Source: Aestuariivirga litoralis
GTDB taxonomy: Bacteria; Pseudomonadota; Alphaproteobacteria; Rhizobiales; Aestuariivirgaceae
Length of the DNA stretch: 64,000 nucleotides
Assembly: GCF_015714715.1 (NCBI RefSeq)
Contig: NZ_WAHS01000002.1
Span: 248,001-312,000, forward strand
Direction: 5' to 3'
Position 1 is the stretch's first letter. The number at the start of each line of letters is the position of its first letter. Shown here piece by piece: positions 17,066 through 26,662 of the stretch. The notes under the pieces were generated by a model that worked only from the letters and a program-made list of their open reading frames with translations, made no database searches and was not told where the DNA came from. The translations under genes and the position numbers were made by a program.

Positions 17066-17988
17066 GCGAATATCTCCCGAAAGTCATTTCCATCCTGCAG
17101 AATGTGCCGGGCTTTGCCGATGTGAAGGCATCTGAAATAAAACTCACCCGCCTCGGCGGCCTCACCAATCTGGTGCATCGGGTCGAAGCACGTGGACAGA
17201 GAGTCGTCGTGCGCATTCCAGGTGACGGCACCGAGAGCTACATCAACCGCGCGGTCGAAGTGCATAATGCCCGCGCGGCCGAGAAGGCGGGCGTGGCACC
17301 CAATGTGTTGTGGGCCGATGCAGCTTCCGGAGCTTTGGTCACCCGCGCGCTTGATAATATCGAAACGATGACCCCTGCCCTGTTCAAGTCCCGCCCCGGC
17401 TCCCCTGCACGCGCCGGGGCGGCACTGGCCAAGCTGCATCGCTCTGGCCAAAGCTTCGATTTCCGTTTTGAACTCTTTGCGATGATCGATGATTATCTCA
17501 AAGTGCTCGCCACCAAGGATGTCGCATTGCCAGAGGGCTATCATAATGTGGTCGCCGCCGCGAAACCCATCCGCGAAGCACTGGAGAAAAGCGCGGTGCC
17601 GCTCGCGCCCTGCCATTGCGATCCGCTGAGCGAAAACTTCCTCGATGATGGCGCCAGGATGTGGATGGTCGATTGGGAATATTCCGGCATGAATGATCCG
17701 CATTGGGATATCGGCGATCTTTCCGTCGAAGCTGAAATGGATGACGCACAAGAAGCCGAATTGCTGCACGGCTATTTCGGCCGCACACCGACGCCCGCCG
17801 AAATGGGCCGCGTGGTGATTTACAAGGCCATGTGCGATTTGCTGTGGACGCTGTGGGGCCTCATCCAGCTCGCCGACAAAAATCCGGCCCTCGATTTCCG
17901 TGCCTATGCCGATGGCCGCTTCGCCCGCTGCCGCGCCTTGATGAACAGCCCGGCCTTCGCCGGCCACGCAGCCGCCATTTCGGCTTGA
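17062..17988 (+). CDS. Choline/ethanolamine kinase-like (APH fold) phosphotransferase
   Basis: A 308-residue protein. The N-lobe has LGGLTNLVHRVEARGQRVVV with the nucleotide-binding turn and VVVRIPGDGTESYINRAVEV. The catalytic loop PCHCDPLSENFL (HxDxxxxN) and the metal site MVDWEYSGMNDPHWDIGDLS follow. This is the choline kinase/LicA branch of the aminoglycoside phosphotransferase superfamily. The gene is fused by ATGA overlap to the first DMGDH-like gene and lies 9 bases before the second, so it must serve the same substrate or product. Phosphorylation of an N-methylated amino alcohol is a reasonable guess. Confidence 0.8.
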   Translation: MSEYLPKVISILQNVPGFADVKASEIKLTRLGGLTNLVHRVEARGQRVVVRIPGDGTESYINRAVEVHNARAAEKAGVAPNVLWADAASGALVTRALDNIETMTPALFKSRPGSPARAGAALAKLHRSGQSFDFRFELFAMIDDYLKVLATKDVALPEGYHNVVAAAKPIREALEKSAVPLAPCHCDPLSENFLDDGARMWMVDWEYSGMNDPHWDIGDLSVEAEMDDAQEAELLHGYFGRTPTPAEMGRVVIYKAMCDLLWTLWGLIQLADKNPALDFRAYADGRFARCRALMNSPAFAGHAAAISA

Positions 17989-17997
17989 GGAGTTTCC

Positions 17998-20442
17998 ATG
18001 ACTGATCTTCCCGCCTCATCCAAAGTCGTCATTGTCGGCGGTGGCATCGTCGGTTGCTCAACTGCCTATCACCTGGCCAAACTCGGCGTTGAAGTGACTT
18101 TGCTGGAGCAGAACAAGCTCACCTCTGGCTCCACTTGGCATGCCGCCGGCCTCGTTGGCCAGTTACGCACCAGCGCCAACATCACCCAGTTGCTGGGTTA
18201 CTCCGTCGATCTCTACAAGAAACTCGAAGCCGAAACTGGCCAGGCGACGGGCTGGAAAATGAATGGCGGCATGCGCCTCGCCTGCAATCAGGAACGCTGG
18301 ACCGAGGTGAAGCGCCAGGCCACCACGGCGCATTCTTTCGGCCTCGACATGCAGCTGCTCACGCCGAAGGAAGCGCAGGCGCTCTGGCCGCTGATGAATG
18401 TGGATGATGTGGTCGGCGCCGCCTTCCTGCCCACCGACGGCCAGGCCAACCCGGCAGACATCGCCGCCGGCCTCGCCAAAGGTGCCCGCATGGCCGGCGC
18501 CAAGATCGTCGAAGGCGTGTCGGTCACCTCCGTCGAGATCGAGAATGGCGTGATCAAAGCCGTGATCACCAATCAAGGCCGCATCGCTTGTGGAAAAGTC
18601 GTGGCCTGCTGTGGCCTGTGGACCCGCGCTTTTGCCAAGTCTGTCGGCGTGAATGTGCCGCTGGTGCCGATGCAGCACCAATATATCGTTACCGAAAAGA
18701 TCGAAGGCGTCACGCCAAACCTGCCCACTTTGCGCGACCCCGACCGCCTCACCTATTACAAGGAAGATGTCGGCGGCCTCGTCATGGGCGGCTATGAGCC
18801 GAACCCGGTCTATTGGGCCAAGGATGGAATCCCGGAAGGCTTCCACTTCACTTTGCTCGAAAACAATTTCGATCATTTCGAACCGATCATGGAACTGGCT
18901 TTGGGCCGCGTGCCAACCCTCGCCAATGCCGGCATCAAGCAGATGATCAACGGTCCTGAAAGCTTCACGCCCGATGGCATGTTCATTCTGGGCGAAGCAC
19001 CGGAGCTGAAGAACTTTTTCGTTGGCGCGGGCTTCAACGCCTTCGGCATCGCCTCTGGCGGCGGTGCCGGCATGTGCCTCGCGGAATGGGTGGCCAAAGG
19101 CGAAGCGCCCTTCGACCTGTGGCCCGCCGATATCCGCCGCTTCGGCCGCCCGCATTTCGATGACGACTGGATCCGCCGCCGCACGTATGAAGCTTACGGC
19201 AAGCACTACACCATGGCCTGGCCATCGGAAGAACATCACTCCGGCCGCCCCGCGCGCAAGTCACCACTCTATGAAACGTTGAAGAATGATGGCGCAGTCT
19301 TCGGCGAAAAACTGGGTTGGGAACGGCCCAACTGGTTTGCCGATGTGAAAGCTGGCGAAGCGCAACACGATATCTACACCTACCAGCGCCCCAACTGGCA
19401 CGCCGCCGTGGGCCGCGAACACAAGGTCTGCCGGGAAGCCGCCGTGCTGTTCGATCAAACCTCCTTCGCCAAATTTGCACTGAAGGGCCCGGACGCAGAA
19501 GCAGCCTTGAGCTGGATCGCCGCCAATGACGTGGCCAAGCCAGTAGGCGCGCTGGTCTATACCCAGATGCTGAACGACAAGGGCGGCATCGAAGCCGATG
19601 TGACCGTGGTGCGCGTGAAGCCGGACGAATATTACATCGTCACCGGCACCGGCTATGCCACCCATGATTTTGACTGGATCGCCCGCAACATCCCCAAGGG
19701 CATGAATGCGCAATTGTTCGACGTGACCAGCGCGTCCTCCGTGTTGGTGCTGATGGGCCCGAAGTCTCGCGAGATTTTGCAAGCCGTAACGCATGCGGAT
19801 TTCTCCAAGGCTGCCTTCCCCTTCGGTACATTCAAGACCATCGGCATTGCCGGTTGCCCGGTCAATGCACTGCGCGTCACTTATGTGGGTGAGCTGGGCT
19901 GGGAGCTGCATGTGCCGATTGAATATGCAACGGCGGTCTATGCCGCCCTGCATGAAGCCGGCGAAAAATTCGGCCTGCGCAATGCCGGCTACCGCGCGAT
20001 TGAAACTTTGCGTCTTGAAAAAGGGTACCGCGCCTGGGCCTCTGACATCGGCCCCGATCACACACCGGATGAAGCAGGCCTCGGCTGGGCGGTGAAGCTG
20101 AAAAAGAACATCGCCTTCAAGGGCCGCGAAGCTGTCACCAACCAGCGCGCCAAAGGCGTGAAAAAAATGCTGGCCACTTTCACGGCCGCACCAGAAGTGA
20201 TCCTCTATGGCCGCGAAACCATTTACCGCAATGGCAAGCGCGCCGGCTGGCTCACCTCAGGCGGCTTCGGCCACACCATCAGAAAATCCATCGGCCTCGG
20301 CTATGTGCGCAACCCCGAAGGCGTCACCGCGGATTATGTACTCTCCGGCACTTACGAGCTGGAAGTGGCAGGTGAGCGGGTACCTTGCGAGGTAACACTC
20401 TCGCCGCTCTACGATCCGAAAATGGAACGCATCAAGGCCTGA
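17998..20442 (+). CDS. DMGDH/sarcosine dehydrogenase-type FAD oxidoreductase with GcvT domain (copy 2)
   Basis: An 814-residue paralogue of the protein at 14642 with the same domain order. FAD fold VVIVGGGIVGCSTAYHLAKL, flavinylation-type motif STWHAAGLVGQLRTSAN (His48), and GcvT half (VLFDQTSFAKFALKG, YVGELGWELHVPIEYA, ETLRLEKGYRAWASDIGPDH). GAGGAG precedes the ATG. Two such enzymes side by side suggest stepwise removal of two methyl groups or two related substrates (inference). The gene ends directly against the stop of the convergent DeoR gene, with no bases between the two stop codons and no visible terminator. Confidence 0.85.
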   Translation: MTDLPASSKVVIVGGGIVGCSTAYHLAKLGVEVTLLEQNKLTSGSTWHAAGLVGQLRTSANITQLLGYSVDLYKKLEAETGQATGWKMNGGMRLACNQERWTEVKRQATTAHSFGLDMQLLTPKEAQALWPLMNVDDVVGAAFLPTDGQANPADIAAGLAKGARMAGAKIVEGVSVTSVEIENGVIKAVITNQGRIACGKVVACCGLWTRAFAKSVGVNVPLVPMQHQYIVTEKIEGVTPNLPTLRDPDRLTYYKEDVGGLVMGGYEPNPVYWAKDGIPEGFHFTLLENNFDHFEPIMELALGRVPTLANAGIKQMINGPESFTPDGMFILGEAPELKNFFVGAGFNAFGIASGGGAGMCLAEWVAKGEAPFDLWPADIRRFGRPHFDDDWIRRRTYEAYGKHYTMAWPSEEHHSGRPARKSPLYETLKNDGAVFGEKLGWERPNWFADVKAGEAQHDIYTYQRPNWHAAVGREHKVCREAAVLFDQTSFAKFALKGPDAEAALSWIAANDVAKPVGALVYTQMLNDKGGIEADVTVVRVKPDEYYIVTGTGYATHDFDWIARNIPKGMNAQLFDVTSASSVLVLMGPKSREILQAVTHADFSKAAFPFGTFKTIGIAGCPVNALRVTYVGELGWELHVPIEYATAVYAALHEAGEKFGLRNAGYRAIETLRLEKGYRAWASDIGPDHTPDEAGLGWAVKLKKNIAFKGREAVTNQRAKGVKKMLATFTAAPEVILYGRETIYRNGKRAGWLTSGGFGHTIRKSIGLGYVRNPEGVTADYVLSGTYELEVAGERVPCEVTLSPLYDPKMERIKA

Positions 20443-21198
20443 TCAGGCCACTTCGACTTTGAAGGGCTTGAGCAATCCGGCATAATCGGATGCAGGAGCT
20501 TTGTCAGTCACCACGCGTGACTGCGCCTTCAGTGTCATCATCGCCACCATCCCGGGCTTCTGAGTGGGGCGGAATTTCGAATGATCCACCGCCATGATGG
20601 TGCGGTCGGAAATCCCCTGCATCGCCTCGACAATATCGGCCTCGCATTGCTCATAGGTGAGAAACCCGCGCGCAGGATCGACACTCGAAGCCGACAGGAT
20701 GCAATGATCAGCCCGCATCCGCTCGATGGTGGTGAAGGCCAGCCGATCAAACGCCGCGCCATCATGATCGCGCAACTGGCTGCCCGCCATGTAAACGCGG
20801 TTGCCCGGCACAGTGGCCAGCGTGCTCGCCACATAAGCAGAATTGGTGACGACGACGAGATTCTTCCGGATCTGCAAGGCCTGCGCGATGAAGCCGGATG
20901 TGGAACCGGTATCAATCGCCAGCGATGCGCCATCTGCAATCTGCGCCACAACCCGTGCTGCAATCGCCGTCTTCTCGGCGCGCATGATTTGCATGCGGGC
21001 ATGAAATGGCGGGTCGGCCAGCCGCTCGGTGCTGACAATCGCGCCATGCACCTTGATGACTTTGCCTTCGTCCACCAGTGGCTTCACCACGCGGCGAATG
21101 GTCTGGTCGGAGACACCCAGAAGATCAGACAATTCGCCAACCGAGATCGATCCGCGCAAGGCCACGGCATTTTCGATCTTGTGGGAATACTTCGTCAT
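20443..21198 (-). CDS. DeoR/GlpR family transcriptional regulator
   Basis: A 251-residue repressor. The N-terminal winged helix has IENAVALRGSISVGELSDLL, then GVSDQTIRRVVKPLVDEGKV. The C-terminal DeoR sensor domain has ADGASLAIDTGSTSGFIAQA, the fold that binds phosphorylated sugars. It is the last gene of the minus-strand sugar-transport operon, 22 bases after the ATPase gene, so it probably senses a phosphorylated intermediate from that sugar. It also abuts the convergent DMGDH-like unit, and a role there cannot be excluded. Confidence 0.85.
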   Translation of the reverse strand: MTKYSHKIENAVALRGSISVGELSDLLGVSDQTIRRVVKPLVDEGKVIKVHGAIVSTERLADPPFHARMQIMRAEKTAIAARVVAQIADGASLAIDTGSTSGFIAQALQIRKNLVVVTNSAYVASTLATVPGNRVYMAGSQLRDHDGAAFDRLAFTTIERMRADHCILSASSVDPARGFLTYEQCEADIVEAMQGISDRTIMAVDHSKFRPTQKPGMVAMMTLKAQSRVVTDKAPASDYAGLLKPFKVEVA

Positions 21199-21220
21199 TG
21201 CGGCATTCTAGCCGCCCGGT

Positions 21221-22255
21221 TCACTTGCGCAAGGCCAAGCCTTTGTCGTCGAACAGATGCAAATGATCGAGATCAAAATCCAGTGCAATCTTGCTGCCCA
21301 GCGCCAGCGGGTTGATGCCGCGCAGCGAAAAAGCCACTGCCTCACCAGTAGTCAGCTCCGCCTTGGCAATCGTCTCCGATCCCAGCACTTCACACTGGAT
21401 GACTTTCGCCACAAGCCCGCTTTTGCCACCCAGGCTCACATGCTCAGGCCGGATGCCAATCGTAGCCACGGCTTTTCCCTGCGGAACAGCAACACTCTTC
21501 GGCAGCTTGAATGCGTCCTTGCTCAGATCGAGAAAATTCATCTGCGGCGTGCCGAGAAACCCGGCCACGAACATATTTGCAGGCTTGGTATAAAGCTCAA
21601 TCGGCGAGCCCGTCTGTTCGATGATGCCATCGCGCAGCACCACAATCTTGTCGGCCATGGTCATGGCTTCCACCTGATCATGCGTCACATAAACCATCGT
21701 GGCCTTCAGGCGGTGATGCAGCGCCACTAATTCGCCGCGCATCTTCAACCGCAATTCGGCATCAAGATTCGAAAGCGGTTCATCAAACAGAAACGCCTTC
21801 GGCTCTTTCACAATCGCACGGCCGATGGCCACGCGCTGGCTCTGCCCGCCGGACAGCTGATGCGGCCGCCGCTGCAACAGATGCTGAATCTGCAGAATAT
21901 CCGCCGCCGCTTTCACGCGGGCTGAAATCTCTGCCTTGGGCAGCTTCTGGTTTTCCAAACCGAAGCGCAGATTCTGTTCCACATTCATATGCGGATAAAG
22001 CGCGTAGGATTGAAACACCATCGCCATGCCACGTGCCGCCGGCATCAGATGATCGCAGCGCGCGCCATCAATGTGAATCTCGCCGTTGGTGACAGGTTCA
22101 AGCCCGGCCATCATCCGTAACAAAGTGGATTTGCCGCAGCCCGAGGGACCGACAAAAACCGTGAACGCCCCATCATCGATTTTCAGATCAACACCGTGGA
22201 TCACCTCGGCGGTTTGAAAACTTTTGCGCAGGTTTTTAAGTTCAATGCTCGCCAT
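21221..22255 (-). CDS. UgpC/MalK-type sugar ABC transporter ATPase
   Basis: A 344-residue ATPase with Walker A GPSGCGKSTLLRMMAGLE, signature LSGGQSQRVAIGRAIVKEP, Walker B AFLFDEPLSNLDAEL and switch TMVYVTHDQVEAM. The C-terminal OB-type regulatory domain contains IGIRPEHVSLGGKSG, characteristic of the CUT1 carbohydrate group. It energises the two permeases encoded upstream in the same operon. Its ATG shares one base with the GH116-like stop codon. Confidence 0.9.
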   Translation of the reverse strand: MASIELKNLRKSFQTAEVIHGVDLKIDDGAFTVFVGPSGCGKSTLLRMMAGLEPVTNGEIHIDGARCDHLMPAARGMAMVFQSYALYPHMNVEQNLRFGLENQKLPKAEISARVKAAADILQIQHLLQRRPHQLSGGQSQRVAIGRAIVKEPKAFLFDEPLSNLDAELRLKMRGELVALHHRLKATMVYVTHDQVEAMTMADKIVVLRDGIIEQTGSPIELYTKPANMFVAGFLGTPQMNFLDLSKDAFKLPKSVAVPQGKAVATIGIRPEHVSLGGKSGLVAKVIQCEVLGSETIAKAELTTGEAVAFSLRGINPLALGSKIALDFDLDHLHLFDDKGLALRK

Positions 22256-24825
22256 TATTTCAGATCCAGCGCCCCGCCGCCTTTCAACCTGGCGCCAGCA
22301 TAGCGCTTGCCCGAGACATGAACAGTCTCGGCATCGAGCGCGCCTTCAATCACGCTGAGCTTCAGCTTGCCCTTCTTGGAGATGAGTTCGCCCCAGCCCG
22401 TGCCGCTGGACCAGAACAGGCGGTAATCACCCTTGTCCTGCGGATCGAAAGACAGCGTCTTCGCCACCGCATCGGCATGAAAGCCATTCCACGCATTCAC
22501 CAGCTGCCATGCTGACATCGAGCGCGCATAATATGATCCACATTCGATTTCATTGAACGGATTGCGGTTACTGCCATCATAACGGTCACGCACCGCCTGC
22601 ACCACGGCCAAGCCCTCTTTCACCAAGCCATGCGCAATCATGTGCGAAGCCGAAGCATATTCAATCCCCGTCCACACTTCCTCGGCATAGGGTGCCGCCA
22701 CATAAGGTTGGCGCGTGCCCTTCGGGTATGTGGCAATCAGCAAACCACCCTCATCCTCGAACCCATAATTGCGGCAGGGATTGGCATAGTCTCGCAAGCT
22801 GGCACGGAAATTATGAGTGAACACTGATTTCAATGCCGTCTTCACTTTCTTCTTGTCGAGGAATGTGCCGAGGCCCGCCACTTCAGCATGCCACACGCCC
22901 AGCATCTGGTCGGCAATGCAGCCCTCGCCGAATTGATACTTAACTTCTTGGTGTTCATCCGACCAATAGGCCGCCATGAAATCATCGGCCAGCACACCGG
23001 CTTTCAAACCCGTATCGAAAGGTTCAAGGATCGACTTGTCACCCAAATCAATCGCCTGGAAATAATATTTGCCGTTATAGAGTTCCTTGTCGATGTAAGC
23101 GGCACCGGTATTCGCCATCTTCGCGCACTTCGCTGCAAGCGCCGCATCGCTCATCGCCTCGGCCATATGTGAGCTGGCCATCAACGCGGCCACATACATG
23201 CTGGCCAGCCAACTATTGGGGCCGAACAATTCCATATCAAGTGTCTGATGCTGGCGACCGGAGAGAATGCCGGTCTGTTCCGGGTCCCACTTGTCGGGAT
23301 TGTCCTTCGACCAAACATAGTCGAGGCCCTTCTTCACAAAACCCCAATTGCGCTTCAGCCATTCGGTATCGCCCGAAAGCCGCCATTCGCGATAGGTCTT
23401 GATCAGCGCACCAAAATGACCGTCCGCACACGGACCAATCACATCGAAGGCCGAGCCCAGCGGCAATTTCTGCCGGAAGGTCAAACCACCATGCGGCAGC
23501 TGATTATAGCGCCACTCGGAATCGCGCAGTGAACGTTCCAGCGCCGGGAACAGATGCGACAAAGCCTGCTGATAATTCCACACATGCGTGCAGGAACCCT
23601 CGCAAGACCCATCCTTGGTGTGCTGCCCTTCCCAGCCCCACAATGTGCCGTCTTCAAGGCGGATCACAGTCGCTGTTCGCAGCAAGGCCAAAGTGCCAGA
23701 AGCCGCATCGGTAATCTCAGCTGGCTGCGAAGACCCAAACAGCGCATCACGGAACGCAAAAGTGCGGCCCTGCAGCGAATCCCAATCATTCATCGCATCG
23801 CGCGCACTGGCCTGCGAATCCTTCCACTGTGTGCCGTAATAGTTGGTCCACAGCGGCGTCGGATCAGGTGGAATGGGTGAATCGGGCGAGCGGCGGAAGG
23901 CCCAATAAATATCACCTCTCGGGAAGCTCCATGAAATCACGAAGCGCACAATCTTGCTCTCATCCGGCGCCAGCGTAATGCGCGCCGCCAGCGTGGCGTG
24001 CTCCGGCTGCTTCGCCATATGCATGCTCTTGCGTGGCGCATCATAGCGCCGCTTCGGCAACGCACCTGCCTTGGCAAAATCTTTCCAGAACACGGTGAGA
24101 TCATCAAACCACTGGCCGCGGAAGTGATAATCCTGATGCTCAACTTGCGCGGCATCAGTCGCGATGGTGAGATTGCCGCGATCAGCTTCCTTCACCTGAT
24201 CGGCACTGGCCAGCATCAGCGTGGAAATGCCGTTCTCTTGATGGAAATCATGCAAGCCGGAATTCGCACCATGATTGGCCAGCGTGCCAGCCAGCGTGTA
24301 ATCAAGCTTCTGCTTTGTCGTGTTGGTGATCTCATAAGCCAGCATCGCCACCGGCATCGAAGACGAGCGATCATCATGCGGAATGAAAGGCGAGAACGCC
24401 GTCAGCCGCACCCGCGCCGGCATGTTCTTGTCACTGAACACCAGATCAGCCGATGGAAACCGCCCGTAGAAATCCACCTTCTCACAATGTGGCAAGCCCA
24501 CGAGGCTCTGGCGCATGGCACCATGGCCGAAGCCGTCAAACATCGGCCGCAGCCCCAATCCACCCGCCGGATTTTCATCATAGGGCCCGTTCAACACGCG
24601 CGCGTCAACCAGCTTGCCTCTGGCCTCAGCCTTGATGGCGAAATGCGAATAGCCGTTCCAGCTTTGCATATTGGGCTTGTTGCGGATCGACCAATCGGTG
24701 AAGCGCCCCGAACCCGAAATCGAAAATCCGCCAGAGCCAATGCCGCCCAGCGGAAAGCGCACATAGCGCGCGCGCTCCCCATTATATTTGAATCGCGGAT
24801 TGATCTTCGACAAGTCCTTCGACAT
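22255..24825 (-). CDS. GH116-like glycosidase (glucosylceramidase-related), atypical active site
   Basis: An 856-residue protein. The N-terminal beta domain begins RYVRFPLGGIGSGGFSISGS with GRFTDWSIRNKP, and the C-terminal (alpha/alpha)6 barrel has DQMLGVWHAEVAGLGTFLD, where Asp639 matches the family acid/base. The family cleaves beta-glucosides or beta-xylosides. The segment equivalent to the nucleophile region reads TGILSGRQHQTLDMELFGPN and lacks Glu at the place I expect from GBA2-type enzymes; Glu532 lies a few residues later. No signal peptide is seen, so the substrate would be imported by the flanking transporter and cleaved inside the cell. Confidence 0.75.
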   Translation of the reverse strand: MSKDLSKINPRFKYNGERARYVRFPLGGIGSGGFSISGSGRFTDWSIRNKPNMQSWNGYSHFAIKAEARGKLVDARVLNGPYDENPAGGLGLRPMFDGFGHGAMRQSLVGLPHCEKVDFYGRFPSADLVFSDKNMPARVRLTAFSPFIPHDDRSSSMPVAMLAYEITNTTKQKLDYTLAGTLANHGANSGLHDFHQENGISTLMLASADQVKEADRGNLTIATDAAQVEHQDYHFRGQWFDDLTVFWKDFAKAGALPKRRYDAPRKSMHMAKQPEHATLAARITLAPDESKIVRFVISWSFPRGDIYWAFRRSPDSPIPPDPTPLWTNYYGTQWKDSQASARDAMNDWDSLQGRTFAFRDALFGSSQPAEITDAASGTLALLRTATVIRLEDGTLWGWEGQHTKDGSCEGSCTHVWNYQQALSHLFPALERSLRDSEWRYNQLPHGGLTFRQKLPLGSAFDVIGPCADGHFGALIKTYREWRLSGDTEWLKRNWGFVKKGLDYVWSKDNPDKWDPEQTGILSGRQHQTLDMELFGPNSWLASMYVAALMASSHMAEAMSDAALAAKCAKMANTGAAYIDKELYNGKYYFQAIDLGDKSILEPFDTGLKAGVLADDFMAAYWSDEHQEVKYQFGEGCIADQMLGVWHAEVAGLGTFLDKKKVKTALKSVFTHNFRASLRDYANPCRNYGFEDEGGLLIATYPKGTRQPYVAAPYAEEVWTGIEYASASHMIAHGLVKEGLAVVQAVRDRYDGSNRNPFNEIECGSYYARSMSAWQLVNAWNGFHADAVAKTLSFDPQDKGDYRLFWSSGTGWGELISKKGKLKLSVIEGALDAETVHVSGKRYAGARLKGGGALDLK

Positions 24826-24851
24826 CTAACATACCTTTCGAGAAATAATTT

Positions 24852-25691
24852 TCACCCGCGGATGCCCGACATGGTGACGCCTTCAATGATCATCTTTTGC
24901 GCGATGAGAAAAAGCAGGATGACGGGCGCCACCGCCATGCTCATTGCCGCCATGACGAGCGAGAGATTGCCGGATTGCATGTAGCCGCGCAGCGCATCCA
25001 TCGCGAGCGGCAGGTTCATCGAATTCTGTGCCTGCAGCAAAACCTTGGCCTGGAAATAATAATTCCAGGTCTGCGTGAACGTGATGATGCCAAGGGCCGA
25101 AAGTGCAGGCCGCAATTGCGGCAGCGAAATCCGCCAGAAGATTTTGAAATAGCCCGCACCATCCATCAGCGCCGCTTCCTCCAGTGCGCGCGGCTGGCTC
25201 AACATGAATTGCCGCATCATGAACACGCCGAAGCTGGAGGTGAGATACATCAGCGCCAGCCCCATGGGCTTGTTCAGTAGGCCGATCTGCGCATAGCCAA
25301 GATAAATCGGCAGGATGGTCACTTGTGCCGGGAACATCAGGCCCACCAGCAGGATGAAGAACAAGCTGTCACGGCCAGGAAAACTCAGCCGTGCGAATGC
25401 AAAGGCGGCCAGCGTGCATGTGACCAATTGGCCAATGGTAACCAGCAGCGCGATTTCAATCGAGTTCAAATAGATCTGTCCGAACGGCACGGATGTATGC
25501 AGCACCGTCCAGTAATTCTTGAAATCCAGATTGGGCGGAAAGAAACTCGGCGGCATTTTATATGCGTCCGCCACCGATCGGAACGACATGGAGAACAGCC
25601 AGAAAAACGGCATCACCATGAAAAAGCCCAACACCGCCATCACTGAAAGTATGGCGCGGTCGATCCAGCGGCTCGCACTTTGCGTCTGCAT
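24852..25691 (-). CDS. CUT1 sugar ABC transporter permease (MalG/UgpE type)
   Basis: The start is set at 25691 (MQTQSASRWIDRAILSVMAV), where the ATG overlaps the stop of the other permease. The longer in-frame reading only shadows that gene. The 279-residue protein has six hydrophobic helices. It carries the cytoplasmic EAA loop as EEAALMDGAGYFKIFWRISL, then PQLRPALSALGI, which contacts the ATPase. It pairs with the permease at 25691-26602 in the inner membrane. Confidence 0.9.
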   Translation of the reverse strand: MQTQSASRWIDRAILSVMAVLGFFMVMPFFWLFSMSFRSVADAYKMPPSFFPPNLDFKNYWTVLHTSVPFGQIYLNSIEIALLVTIGQLVTCTLAAFAFARLSFPGRDSLFFILLVGLMFPAQVTILPIYLGYAQIGLLNKPMGLALMYLTSSFGVFMMRQFMLSQPRALEEAALMDGAGYFKIFWRISLPQLRPALSALGIITFTQTWNYYFQAKVLLQAQNSMNLPLAMDALRGYMQSGNLSLVMAAMSMAVAPVILLFLIAQKMIIEGVTMSGIRG

Positions 25692-26602
25692 CAGCGCACC
25701 TGCTCCTGCACCAGCCAGCGCGACAGCAGCATCTGCGCCGCCGTGATCAGCAGGATCACCAGCGTCATCACCACCGCGACCGATGCGCCATAGCCGATCT
25801 GGAAACTGCCAAACGCCTCTTCCACAATGTTGATCGACATCGAGCGCGTCGCATCGCCCGGCCCACCCTTGGTGAGAATCCAGATCGATTCGTAAACCTG
25901 CAGCGCACCGATCGAGGCATAGACGATGCAGAAAAACACCACCGGCGAAATCCATGGCAGCGTGATGCGCCAGAAGCGCCGCCAGCCCGATGTGCCATCC
26001 ATGATCGCGGCCTCAACCAAAGTCTTCGGCACGCCCTGAAGAGCGGCAATGAAAATGATCATGAAGAAGCCGGTATTCTTCCACACATCCATGAACACGA
26101 TGGAATACATCGCCGTGTTCGCATTGGTCAGCCAATGCACGGCGGGAAGGCCCATATGGCCGAGATAATAATTGAAGATGCCATTGTCGTGCAGGAAATA
26201 GCCCCACACGATGGAAACGAAAGCCGCAGCAATGATCACCGGCAGAAAAAACGCCAACCGAAACAGATAGCGCACCCATTCCGGCATCGCGCGGTTCAGC
26301 GCCAGCGCCAGCAGAAGGCCCACACTCACATTGCCGGTGACCGCCAAGGCGGTGAAGCGCAGCGTGTTCCAGAAAATCTTGATCGAACGGTCATCAGTGA
26401 AAAACCGGGTGAAATTCTCAAACCCGACAAACCGCGAGCCCAGCTGCGGGTCGTAATACATGAAGCTCAACACAACTGTGAGCAGCACGGGAGCAAGCAC
26501 AAAGCTGACATACAGCACATAGGCCGGAAGGATGAAGCTATACGCGCTTAGCATTTGCGCACGCTCCATCTCAGTCCGTGGAGGAAGGGCTGTCGTCGCC
26601 AT
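25691..26602 (-). CDS. CUT1 sugar ABC transporter permease (MalF/UgpA type)
   Basis: The start at 26602 (MATTALPPRTEMERAQMLSA) is preferred because GGGAG lies 7 bases upstream; the first in-frame codon at 26623 has no site. The 303-residue protein has six membrane helices starting with FILPAYVLYVSFVLAPVLLT. The EAA loop reads VEAAIMDGTSGWRRFWRITL, then PWISPVVFF. It forms the heterodimeric channel with the downstream permease. It lies 60 bases after the binding-protein gene in the same operon. Confidence 0.9.
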   Translation of the reverse strand: MATTALPPRTEMERAQMLSAYSFILPAYVLYVSFVLAPVLLTVVLSFMYYDPQLGSRFVGFENFTRFFTDDRSIKIFWNTLRFTALAVTGNVSVGLLLALALNRAMPEWVRYLFRLAFFLPVIIAAAFVSIVWGYFLHDNGIFNYYLGHMGLPAVHWLTNANTAMYSIVFMDVWKNTGFFMIIFIAALQGVPKTLVEAAIMDGTSGWRRFWRITLPWISPVVFFCIVYASIGALQVYESIWILTKGGPGDATRSMSINIVEEAFGSFQIGYGASVAVVMTLVILLITAAQMLLSRWLVQEQVR

Positions 26603-26662
26603 ACAATTGCTCCCGCTCGGCATGGCCCCAGGGAGCCAGGGCCATGCCTGCTGTGGTGGCCC

